From: Marsupella aquatica | Lineage: Eukaryota; Marchantiophyta | Assembly (NCBI GenBank): GCA_973895155.1 | Contig: OZ316893.1 | Span: 21,700,001 to 21,764,000, forward strand | Direction: 5' to 3' | DNA length: 64,000 nt | Part shown: one piece after another, positions 22,347 through 33,046 of the stretch | Layout of the letters: each line of letters begins with the position of its first letter | How positions within the stretch are numbered: position 1 is the stretch's first letter | Notes under the pieces: model-generated | What the model was told of the DNA's origin: nothing | What the model saw: only the letters and a program-made list of their open reading frames with translations | Database searches by the model: none | Made by a program: the position numbers and the translations under genes

Positions 22347-24200
22347 ACAAGGATTTCTGCCACACCCCATTCCAACCCATGATGTGGTGCACGAAACGAG
22401 GAATAACCTGTGCTCAGGGTTCGTTTGTCATACCTGCCACAAATTTGGAACAACAGACAAAAACCTTATTTTTGTCTCTCGATCATGTGCAAGAGTGTTT
22501 AGAAACCATCCATTCCCATAATCCCATGTTACGTAGTTACCCAAAAAAGTCAAGTGTTTACTAGACGCCCCCAAGAGTCAAGATGCCACTGGCAGGGGCA
22601 GCAGGGCAGCAAGAAAATACGGTAGGGCAGGTCAGAGGGGCAGGTGCTACCCGTTCTCGAAGAAACTCCTGACACAAATCTGACCCTTAAATCTGCCCAA
22701 TGGAGACCAGAAAATATAAACTCTGCCCAATCAGCAGTCGTCCTCGAAAGATTTGCGGGATATATTCTGCCGATTTTTCCGGAGAAAGTAGATTTTATGG
22801 GAATTATTTGAGGAGTCGCTTGTTTTTTACGGCCGATAATCCCCCTGCGCAGAATGAGGGTGCATCTCTGCCGTCCATGCTGGTCCGCATTATTTTCTTT
22901 TTCTATCGCCCATTCTTTTATTAATGAACTGCGGACGAAAACACTGCCGTTAGTGATGATGACAATGATCCTTTATTCGTTTATGTTTGGCTAAAGTAGT
23001 TCCTTAGCGAATTCCAGACGAAGCGTTTTCGGTCCATAATGATGATATTTATTAATTACGAATTTATCTGATACATTTTTATCGAGAAAATAAATGACAT
23101 TTTACTTTTCATCATGGCACATGTAACACATAACTTTTCTTGCAAGAATTTCTGTAGTTGAATTAGCCTACTGCTCATAGGTAGCACATGAACATCCAGG
23201 TGAGACATAGAAGTGTAAGGTAGACAACAAACTTATTGTGACCTCCAATGTGTCCACAATGCACGGGTGTGTCTTTGACACACCTTAGTCCCCTGGGAAA
23301 GAAATGTTGTGAAGGCAAGGGGAATTTTCAGCCCAATGCCCGTGCATTATACAATAATGACCCATGCATTATACAATTATTATTGCAACTGCCCTTGTGA
23401 TTGGATTGTCACTGGAGTTGTATTGTGGTTGGCATGTGGAAGTCAATTGTCATTTCAACTTGGTTGTCATTGCCAATATGAGATTATTACTAAAGTGTCA
23501 TTGTTCCAACTAAGCCATCTATGAAGTCATACTCTGATTGCAAAGTTTTATTGTTTTGGTTGGTGTTTGCTGGGGTGGAAATGTCATAATTTGGTCAATG
23601 TTATTGTTGTAACAATGATGTGACGTTGTTTGGGAGGGCTAGGGTGCAAGATGTGGAAGCGGGGCAGTGGCAGCTGCTGGTTCAGGCGAGGTTGTGGAGC
23701 ATTGTTCCCCTCCTTTACCTCCTCTTTCTCTTGCCCTTTCTCTCCTTCCTTTCCCCACATGAGGGAGGTAGTGGGCAATGGCCAGGTGCAAGGGAAGGCA
23801 GATGGGCATAGGGTGCAGGGAGTTAGGTGGCAGCACTATGCCCCCATGCCCTTGTTCTTTCCCCCTTCATAGTCTGTCTGGTGCCACTCTCTCTCCTTAG
23901 CAAAGAGAACAACTATCTAAATTGGGTGGAAGGTATTGTCAAATGAATGTGGAATGTTTAGGGGACACATAAGATTGTGGGCCAAAAAATGTCCCGGGTA
24001 CCAATGGGGTTCAAAGAAAATTAATCCAAGGAAGGCAAAAAAAAGCTATTGGAGCATACAAACTCCATGCAAACAAAGAATATGTCAGGCCATGCAAGAA
24101 AAATAAAATGAGAGACAAAGATCAATAAAGCTTAAATGAACGGCACAAAGAACCATTGTGATCGAAGGTTGAGTCACTTTTCCAGAATTGGAAACAGAAA
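22347..24200. other. Spacer, no gene seen
   Basis: No recognisable coding sequence. 22575-22650 is rich in GGCAG, and 23620-23870 is a C/T-rich and G-rich stretch whose small frames have low-complexity translations. Confidence 0.6.
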
Positions 24201-24206
24201 AGTCTA

Positions 24207-24341
24207 CCTCACCTCCAAAAAGACAGGAAAGGTGGGAGGTGGTAGGCACAAAGGTTCACCTTGTCCCCATGAATCCTCACCTCCAAAAAGACAGGAAAGG
24301 TGGGAGGTGGTAGGCAAAGGTTCGCCTTGTCCCCATGAATC
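24207..24341. repeat. 68-bp tandem duplication
   Basis: CCTCACCTCCAAAAAGACAG starts at 24207 and again at 24275. The second copy lacks two bases (AGGCAAAGG instead of AGGCACAAAGG) and has one other change. Very high identity points to a recent event. Confidence 0.92.
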
Positions 24342-24760
24342 AGACAGGAAACCAACAAGAAAAAAAACACCACCTCCTCCTGCCAACACTATTAAAAAAA
24401 CAGGAAAATAGGTGATAAAATCAAGATAGAAATAAAACCTACGTAATTGAATCAAAATCTATCTCTTCGACACATTCTACACCGCCGCACCCCATCCCTC
24501 CAACACTAATTAAAACGACCATGATTGAAAACTTAGTGAAATAAAATAAAAATGAACCTAAACAATTCAAATTTACCTCTTCCACACATTATAAAATTCA
24601 AACCCATGCTTCTTATGTACTAAGGTACAGCCTATCCTACCTATAAACTTACCACCAAGTAGCCTCTTATACCTAGCCCCACTCCCCAAGACAATAGACC
24701 TCCCTGGGCACCCTATTGCACACAATTCAACGGTGACAAAGACCTTGGAAAACATCTCAC

Positions 24761-25318
24761 TGAGCATATTCAGGGAGACGAGTCCCTGCATTGTCATTCA
24801 ATGCGCCTCGATTCTCCCCCACAGCTCACCGGAATGCTCTCTCCATTTTTGTGTCTCACTTCAGTTTCAGGCCAGCCACATTTTTGTGTCCCCGTTCAGT
24901 TTGGAGGAGGGCACAGATTTTTGAGGGGTTCTAATGCTTGACCCTTACAACTTATTCAAAAATAATGTAAAAGTTCTATAATATTAATTTTAAAAATATC
25001 AATATATTTTTAATATAAAATTTAAAATAATTATAAATGATTAAATGGTAATGAGCATGGAGAATTGACGCACAGAAGTAATGTGTGACCTAGGGTATTG
25101 GAGCTCAGTTGAGACTACGACTTGGCGTGTTCAAGGCACAGGACTGGCAACTTTTCTTTTCTTTGATTGAGGGCATGGAAAGGAATGAACCTTAGAGGTG
25201 GGGGGGGTGTCTAATTGTATTTGAATATGGAAATCAGAAATGATATATATATATATGGGGGGTTCAAGTAATTTGGAGATAGAAAAATTAACCAAGGAGA
25301 CACCCATCAGAGCCAGGG
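24761..25318 (+). repeat. Left arm of a large inverted repeat (~558 bp)
   Basis: Runs from TGAGCATATTCAGGGAGACG to the CACCCATCAGAGCCAGGG end. The reverse complement matches 26499-27043 along its whole length with scattered substitutions and indels. The matching blocks include GCCTCGATTCTCC, TTTTGTGTCTCACTTCAGTT, CACATTACTTCTGTG-like and CATGGAAAGGAATGAACC. Confidence 0.85.
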
Positions 25319-26498
25319 AGATAAACCAACCTCTTTTATTAGTTTCTTGTACCTGCCCATTGTTGTGAGGTGCCAATCATGTTCCTGGTGGGGTAGCTGC
25401 TTTCAGTTTTAGGAAGAATCCAACAAAAGAGGTGAGTACAAGAAGCCAACAAAAGAGGTTAGTAACTGGTCAAAAGGAAAACAATATTAGAGGTGGTGTT
25501 GAGCAGAGACAGGATAAGAAAGGTCTTAATTGTGCAACAAGCTGAGAAACCAGTAAGACAAAAGAAAGCCCTATGAAAAGAGCATAAAAACCAACCCAGC
25601 AGAAGGCCCCTATGAAGCGAGTCCACAAGTATGTGGTAGAGAAGACAAGGCCAGGATTGGGAAGTGTGCTCCAACTGACAGGGTTTTGAAAGTTTGCAAG
25701 GAATTGGTACAAGCATGGTTCCTAGTTCTTTGAGTGTCTTGACAAACGTGTCAAGCACAGCACCTTTGGTAGACTCTGTTGTTTCCCAGGGTAGCCAACT
25801 TAGACTATTTCCAACCTTGTATGTAGAAAAGATATGTGATTGATGTCATGCCGAGGGACAGTGCCTCTTATGCACATCGGCATGTCCCTCTCATGCCCGC
25901 TAGGTATGTAGTTAGGGCTAGTGTACTACCTGAGTTAGCGACATGTTCTTGTAGCAAGTCTGGGCCATTCTTGAAGCAAATGTGCTTGTTAGTGTGACGC
26001 CAGGACTTTGCTTGCTTAGGGCATGTCTTTCTTTGTTGGTTTTTAGTTCTTCTTGAATCGCTGTTGACAGAGCTCAGACAGTGCTCGTCGGTCCCGTACA
26101 CGGGATTCACACAGTGATTCATTAGATGCTCCCGGCCAATCTTGGCATCCCGCCGATTTTTGATTCGATTTCAGTACGCTTGTTTCTCTTACGCCTTTTA
26201 TATACAGAGGTTTACACCTCCACTACGTACATACCACTTCATTTGCTTTTTCTTGGCACTTGTGAATGTGATTGGACTTTTTCTATGCATGTTGGTTGCT
26301 AGCAGCTTGCACATATGCCTTGCCGGTGACTGTATGTTTTCGATACACTATGGCTTCGATACTATATGTCACGACATTGAGTGATAAATGGTTTTTTATG
26401 TGATCATGTATCCTCAAAAGTTCTGCTGCTCCTATATATGGCGCCCCTTGTTCCATATCCCCAAGTCCAATTGTTTTGGACATTATTTTAATTTTTAT
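25319..26498. other. 1.18-kb unique segment between the inverted-repeat arms
   Basis: No transposase or other domain is recognised in any frame. There is a small local duplication of CAACAAAAGAGGT at about 25421 and 25448. It may be the internal part of a non-autonomous element or simply DNA between two independent insertions. Confidence 0.5.
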
Positions 26499-27043
26499 CC
26501 CTGGCTCTGATGGGTGCCTCCTTTGTTATTTTTTCTATCTCCAAATTACTTGAACCCCCCATATATATCTCATTTAGCATTTCCATATTCAAATACAATT
26601 AAACACCCCGCCCGCCCCTCTAGGGTTCATTCCTTTCCATGCCCTCAATCAAAGAAAAGAAAAGTTGCCCTTTGTGTGCCTTTAACACGCCACTTCGTAG
26701 TCTCAACTGAGCTCCAATACCCTAGGTCACACATTACCTCTGTGCATAAATTCTCCATGCTCATTCCCATTTAATCCTTTCTAATTATTTTATATTAAAA
26801 AATATATTGATATTTTAAAACTTGATATTATAAATGTACATTATTTTTGAATAAGTTATTAGCGTCAAGCATTAGAACTACTCAAAAATATGTGCCCTCC
26901 TCAAAACTGAACTTGGACCCAAAATGGGGCTGGCCTGAAACTGAAGTGAGACACAAAATGGAGAGAGCATTCCGGTGGGCTGTGGAGGAGAATCGAGGTG
27001 CATTGAATGACAATTCAGGGACGCGTCTCCCTGAATCTGAGCA
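26499..27043 (-). repeat. Right arm of the large inverted repeat (~545 bp)
   Basis: Reverse-complement partner of 24761-25318, beginning CCCTGGCTCTGATGGGTG and ending CCCTGAATCTGAGCA. Just outside it, 27047-27145 holds two tandem copies of a TTGCACAC(A/C)ATCCAA unit. A single direct-orientation copy of that unit lies just outside the left arm at about 24715-24750. Confidence 0.85.
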
Positions 27044-27145
27044 TTCCATTGCACACCATCCAATAGGGACAAAAACTCTGGAGACATTTTATTGGGTACC
27101 CAGTTGCACACAATCCAAGAGTGACCAAAACTTCTTTGGACAATA

Positions 27146-28530
27146 TTTCATTAACAGTTGGATTCTGCTCCCTCCTTTCAACTTTGGAAGCACACGATAC
27201 AGAATTTTGGTAGGGTTCCATATTGTAGTGGTTTATTATTATTACTAGGGGGACTCAAACACCAAACCCAATTTGAAAATTGAGATTTTACTAAGTTAAG
27301 TCATTTTCCAGTATCATCTCATGCAAGACGATAAAACTAGAGTCAGAATTTATTCCACCCAATAGAGTTATAGGTAAATGGAGTAGATGATAGACATGGT
27401 GACCACTCCAATCACAGGCTGAATATGAGTAACAGTAAATCTACTGGAAATCTCCTTGGCAACCAAGTTGGTCTCTGCTCCTCCTCAGCTAAATGTGTCT
27501 TCTTTTTTTAAACTTGGAGTGACTTGAGTGAAAATGTGTCTTTCTAGAAGGCCTATACACAGTTTCGCCCACGTAATGAACACCCACCTGTTGATGTTGA
27601 ATTCAAACAGTAACTCACCATGAAGTTGAATCAAACTGCAAGTGCATTCATTTGCTTTTCAGCCATTTATGAACATGCTACTTCAAACAAGAGAAATGGA
27701 CAATAAAACTCTATAGAAATGGGAAAATTTTGCCCTAAACCATAGAGATTTTCAAACAGAGTGGTTCTAACATTGAACAAGACACCCAGGAGAAAAGAAG
27801 TAGTTTGACTGGACCCAAGTGATTGTGTTTGCTGTCACCCGGCAGTACTGGAATATTGTCTCTTTTCTCTTTTTTAAAAGGGAAATTTGTTAAACCACAC
27901 TGAAAGGGAACAGTTACTCACGACATTTGAACACAAGATTTATGAAGCTCAACTCAAGTGACAGCCATGCCACTCCCCTGGCCACTCTGGGCATACTGGA
28001 ATATTGTCTTAAGAATACATATGGCACAATGCAACTTTAGCCTTAATAAACAACAACAACAAAAATAAAAAAGCTAGAGCTTGAATGAATCTCACCAATT
28101 AACCATGTAATCTGGGATCGATTTGGTGTCCGCAGGGCAGAAAAGAGTCATCAGACTGACTCCTTGAAACCTGTATTGCTTTGAAAGTCATGGAACTGAG
28201 GTGAAAATTAATTTGTTGGAAAACTGAATCAACACCCTTCCGGCCTAATGAGCTAAAGTGGGTCTTGACATGAACAGTTTGGAGAATTCAAAATGTACAG
28301 AGGGTGACTGATTGTCATCAATTACATTCCAATTTACATGGCCCAACTTTAGTGTAAAACAGGCCTTAATCAAGTCATTTCGATACTTGGAAATGGTCCT
28401 TCGGGCAAGTTTATATGAACACATTGGCAGATTTACAGGTCTGTGCAAGCATGTCTATATTAATTTGCTTTATTCAAAAAGTAGCTATATAGCAAATATA
28501 AAGAACCAGAGTACACATGTGACCAAAGCA
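27146..28530. other. Spacer without recognised features
   Basis: No gene. A poly-T/TTTTTAAA stretch near 27860 and short frames only. Confidence 0.6.
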
Positions 28531-29070
28531 GGCATGGTTGTGTGGTAACTCACTTGAGTAGGGTCTCATAGGTCTTGGGTTCAACTGCTGTAATTGGCTT
28601 CTGTTGGCTCCCTTTCTATGGGGTTTTTTAAAAGAAAAATTAAAAAGCTACCAGCCATAATTCTGCATGAGTAGTCCTTGGAAACTCTTTTATTGTTGCC
28701 AATTGGATCCTATCATTCCATGCTGCGCATCACACATAGAAGGTGAAGACATGAGAATGTAGGTCAGAGTCACATTTTTGAATGCTACCTATGGTGCGCG
28801 GGACACATAAGTGAGAAGTGTAGAGTTTGATTGACATTAGTCATCCCAACTTGCATATCCCAACAGTAGAGGCCTTCATTGTGGTACGTGTAGATAAGCT
28901 TTTGGACAAACCCCATCCAAAGTGCAGTTCACCAAAGCCAATAATTTGCACAAGAAAGTCCTAACGCATCAAAAATCCAGGTCTTTCTCTCATCACCTAA
29001 ATGAAAATAAGGAGGACAACATCTAAGACTGGGACCCAATGGGTTGTAATAATTGAGTTTTTCAGGAACT
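28531..29070 (+). repeat. Dispersed repeat, copy 2, with a SINE-like head
   Basis: 28675-29070 aligns in block order with 21780-22240 and ends with one diverged copy of the 54-bp unit (GGGACCCAATGGGTTGTAATAA). A tRNA-like stretch just before it (TGGTTGTGTGGTAACTC at about 28534, TTGGGTTCAACTGC at about 28576) may be a separate SINE fragment. Confidence 0.55.
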
Positions 29071-29118
29071 GTAGACCTGCAGGTCCATAAACAAGGGGAA
29101 AACAACCAGGGTGTTATT

Positions 29119-29885
29119 GTGGCAAAAATTTGCCAAGTTCCACCTCATTATACGGTCTTAACCAGTTTTGGCAGAACTTAGGAGGCATTTTGTCTTGGTT
29201 AACCAGTTTTCCACCTAGCCAGAGGAATCCCCTTAGCCAGAATTTGATGGTTTTTCTTTAAATCTAGGGAGGTTTAATGGACATAAACTAATCTAGAGAA
29301 AATTATAAGGAATATTGTGAGAATCTTCCCCTTCCAGGTGACTTTTGCCACCTTGGCAAAAAAGGGAAAATCCTAAAAATTACTCTCCCCAATCTAACTA
29401 TAACCACAGTGGAAACCTTGTTTGGAACCCATGGTCTAGAGTAAATCTGTTAGACCATGACATTGAGGGCATAACTGAAGTTGGGGGTGCGGGTGGGAAA
29501 CAGGGATTGGCGTTAACAAGGGTCAATCTTTGAGAATGGTGCAGTGTGTGAGGAGTTACTAGAAACCAATTGCATTTGAATCAGTGATGGGCAACAAGCA
29601 TGAATGCCCTCACCACCATTTTTTTAGTGGCAAATTTTTGCAAAATTCCACCTCTCGAAGAAGTGTTTGTCAGTTTTGGCAAATACATTTTGTGACATTT
29701 ACCAGCCAATTTCCCACCTAGCTGCAGATCCCATTAGCCAGAATCTGAGACATAAACCTAGGAAGACATGATGGGTAATAAATTGATCTAGGAAAATTAG
29801 ATAAGAGTATTTTCAGCATCTTCCCCACTGCACAAGGCAACATTTGTAACACTGGAAAAAAGAACCATAAAAGTTATGATGGTTC
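29119..29885 (+). repeat. Direct duplication of a ~260-bp segment
   Basis: 29119-29385 and 29627-29885 share GTGGCAAA…TTTGC, TTCCACCTC, CAGTTTTGGCA, CCACCTAGC, TTAGCCAGAAT, ATCTAGRGAAAATTA and ATCTTCCCC blocks in the same order, about 500 bp apart. Divergence is moderate. No protein domain is seen. Probably two copies of one transposon remnant. Confidence 0.75.
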
Positions 29886-31600
29886 TCACCCCTATTTTTG
29901 TCAAATCAGCGCACTCATACTACCATCTTCCCCCGAGCCCATTGCCATGGCGATGTTTGAAAATGAAAGTTTTTGGGTCCAGAGACCAAAAAAAAATTCA
30001 AACTCAAAAACAATGTCTATTCAACACAATGTGGGGGTGTTGTGTTTGACAAAGCCAATATTGAACACAAAACATTATCTACAACTATAATTAGTGATCC
30101 CGCCTTTTTTAGTCTTTCGTCCCGTTATGAAATCCAAAATTGGCAGGAATCAAAACTGGCCGTAAGATATTTTAGAGGATTATCATATCCATTTGATTAG
30201 CACTTGCCCTCTCTGGGGAGATCTCCCACACCCTTGCCTTCATTATGGACCCCCCTCGCAATATATGTATACGGGCATCAATGCTCGCGATGTCTCGCCC
30301 TGACGCCCTTGCCCTGACACCGTGCCTCGCCCTCCACTCAGTCCCGATGCACTCGCCCTGCCTCTCGCCCCCGGCCCAACTCCCTATGGGCCGGCCCTCA
30401 TTGTGCTGTGCAATGCACGGGCATAGGGCTCGTTCAAACATAACACCCATTTTCAAGAACAATGCAATGGCAGTGTGTTTAATTAAGAATGCAAACAAAT
30501 AATCAAAACTTGAATCCAATGTCCAGGGGGTGCACTATTCCAACAGAGCACCCATGGCCCACTATTGGAATGGGGAAGACGTTAGTCTAGACGCCAAGAG
30601 AGCAGCAAGCAACAGGGACAAGCGGAGAAGCCTCCGAGCATCATTTTAGAGGGAGTGAAAAAGGCCCCCTATTCCTATTCCTCCCCTATTTTGGTCAAGT
30701 CAAACATTGCGTAATGAGTAGTCCCCCTATTTTACTACCCTTGTCGGGAACGGTCTACGTCACGATGGCGCCCCCGAAGAGACCGCAGCCAGGGGAACCG
30801 TCGATCATGCGCACACAGAAACTATCACTCGCGGGCTAAGGAAATTGACGGCCGTCCACCAGCCCGAGATGGAAAGAAAAAAAAAACACATCCAAGTTTC
30901 TAGAATGCTCGTTGGTGACCGACGAATCTCCGAGAATCGACGGCCCTCGTCGAGCATCGCGCACAATCGGATGCGTATTTCGGCTCGGCCCGCACGGGCA
31001 GGAGGGTTTAAGAGATCAATAATTATGGTTGGCGATGCGTTGACCCCCGGGCTGCCCAGAAGCGGGGGAGTCGTGCTCAGTCAGGGATAGATTTTCCGTT
31101 ATTTTATGATTCAGGGTCGTTACATTAGCAAGTCAAATGCCGGGCAGCCGGGCAGAGCGCGGTACCGGAGGCGGGAAGGCCGTCGCGGCTCTCTGGCACA
31201 AAGTCAAGTGGTGACGCGGCATGGCAAGATGGCGTTCCCGTCTGCCCGGCTGCCCGTCATGCAATTATTCATGCAGCGGATCTGCTCGTCGCCTCTTTGG
31301 TTAACTTTTCTTTTGTCTGTCGTCACCGGTAAAAGTGTTCACTCATGAGAGGCCGATACTAGCTTTTTGCGTTTGACGTTAGTGAAAGAGACAAGGCATG
31401 ACGGGCAAGGCGACGTAGTAAAGTAGTACAGTTTGTCCTGGTGTCCCGGTCCCGGTAACAGTGAGAAGGACCTGGTCGGTTTGACGTGACACCCTTCGCC
31501 CCTTGATATTACACTACTACAGTCGACGTGTCTAGGTGCAGGCTCCCGAAGCGACCCCCAAACCTGCACTTATCCTCGGTAGCATTACCATAATGGAATC
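29886..31600. other. GC- and CpG-richer block in AT-rich spacer, no gene recognised
   Basis: From about 30230 to 31560 the base composition shifts to GC-rich with frequent CG dinucleotides (for example 30285-30400 and 30750-31250), unlike the flanks. The open frames of 75-115 codons are arginine/proline/alanine-rich and match nothing I recognise. It could be a CpG-rich regulatory region, an unrecognised gene's end, or a younger insertion. Confidence 0.4.
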
Positions 31601-32063
31601 TTTTGTTTCCCTCTTTTATGGGGTTTTCGCTTTGATACTACAAGAGGACGTCTCAAACCTCAAATTTTGATGTACCTTAGATTATAGATAGAAAGTTAAC
31701 TTAACAGTTAAGGTTAAAGATAGAAAAAATTATGTATTATGAAATTCATAATCCATATCTCATGCTAAAGGCTAGTGAGAAAAAATAATAATTTTACATA
31801 GCATTGTGAAATCTTATGGACTTTAGTTAATAGTTTTTAATTAAAGTCAAAATTATGTCTATATTTATTTTCTTCTGGTTTTTATTAATAGTGTATACTG
31901 AAAAGTCAATGTTAAATCAAGATGCATAAAAGATTCTGTTACAAGCACTCTAAATATCTTGCCAGTCAGGTCCATGATTTTAGTAATCATTCTTTTTGTG
32001 TGAACCTATATAATACTACTCTCGGAGTCAGGTGAAGTTTCTAATTTTTTTATTTTTGTGCCC
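31601..32063. other. AT-rich spacer
   Basis: Low-GC sequence with many A/T runs; no gene or clear repeat. Confidence 0.6.
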
Positions 32064-32515
32064 AGCCGAAGAAGCTTCCTCACTAAGTTTTTGGGCAAGT
32101 GCCATTCGTTTCACTCCACTCTTCAATGTTTAAATCTATTTCTATTATCACTGCAAAGTTTAAATTTGTGTTCCTAGCCTGAGAAGCTTCCTTACTAAGT
32201 TTTTGGGCTAGTGCCATTCGTTTCACCCACTCTTCAATGTTTAAATCTATCTCTATTATCATTGGAATTTTTACAAATTTCGTTCCTAGCCTAAGAGGCT
32301 TCCTTACTACTTTTTTGGGCAAGTATCATTCATTTGACCCCATTCTTCAATATATATCTCTACTTTTTTGGGCAAGTATCATTCATTTGACCCCATTCTT
32401 CAATATATATCTCTATTTCTATTATCATTGGATTTTCTTAACAAGAATTTGTGTACAACCTAAGAAGCTTCCTTACTAAGTTTGTGGGCAAGTATCATTC
32501 AAAACTGAATATACA
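32064..32515. repeat. 112-bp tandem repeat with a nested 53-bp duplication
   Basis: Units begin (A)GCCTAAGAAGCTTCCTTAC-like at 32064, 32176, 32288 and 32457. The first two steps are 112 bp. The third unit is longer because 53 bp (TACTTTTTTGGGCAAGTATC to ATATATATCTC) is duplicated perfectly at 32308-32360 and 32361-32413. The fourth unit is partial. This records two rounds of duplication. Confidence 0.92.
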
Positions 32516-32742
32516 GATTCAAATGCACAGAGTGACGAGCTGAAGTCAACTATAGGAAGGGTTCAGAAATGTCTGTCAGATGTTCTTTTCACAGGCACTG
32601 TAAGAAGTTTTTCCTTCATGGAGTGACCAACCACGTTTTCCAGAAACACTATGGTCAACCATGACTCCAGGAAAATTGCATGGTTGAACTGTGCAGCCGA
32701 CCCTGCATGGTCAACCAAGAAACACAAAGATTATTCAGGAGA

Positions 32743-33046
32743 AACTGTGAAAAATGGTCGCCGCTACCGAAAGTATGATTTGAAGACAATATGCATTATG
32801 TCTTCAGATTCAAAATTTGACCGACTGCGGGGTAGTCATTAGGTTTGCTTGTACGGTGTTTTTTTGTGATTATTGGACTGTACGGGAGACCACCCCCGCA
32901 TATCGAAAAAACATTTGAAACTGTGGAGATGATGTGGGAGAACTGCAAAAAGCGGTCGGCGTTGCCCAAACCGCGACTTGAATACAATATGGATTATGTC
33001 TTCGGGTTCAAATTTTAATCGTATCGTGGGGTAGTCGTTAGGTATG
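32743..33046. repeat. ~110-bp direct duplication, 195 bp offset
   Basis: 32743-32850 and 32937-33046 both carry AAATGGTCGCCG/AAGCGGTCGGCG, AATAT(G)…ATTATGTCTTC, GGTTCAAA-like and GGGGTAGTCRTTAGGTWTGCTT. About three quarters identical by eye. No coding function seen. Confidence 0.7.

Noticed and set aside
22129-22370. Minus-strand frames with a repeated SVIIIPWVYLLRLLCL-type peptide
   Set aside because: Produced by the 54-bp (18-codon) tandem repeat; no independent coding evidence.
30172-30519. 115-codon minus-strand frame in the GC-rich block
   Set aside because: Arg/Ala-rich translation typical of GC-rich non-coding DNA; the opposite strand is equally open.
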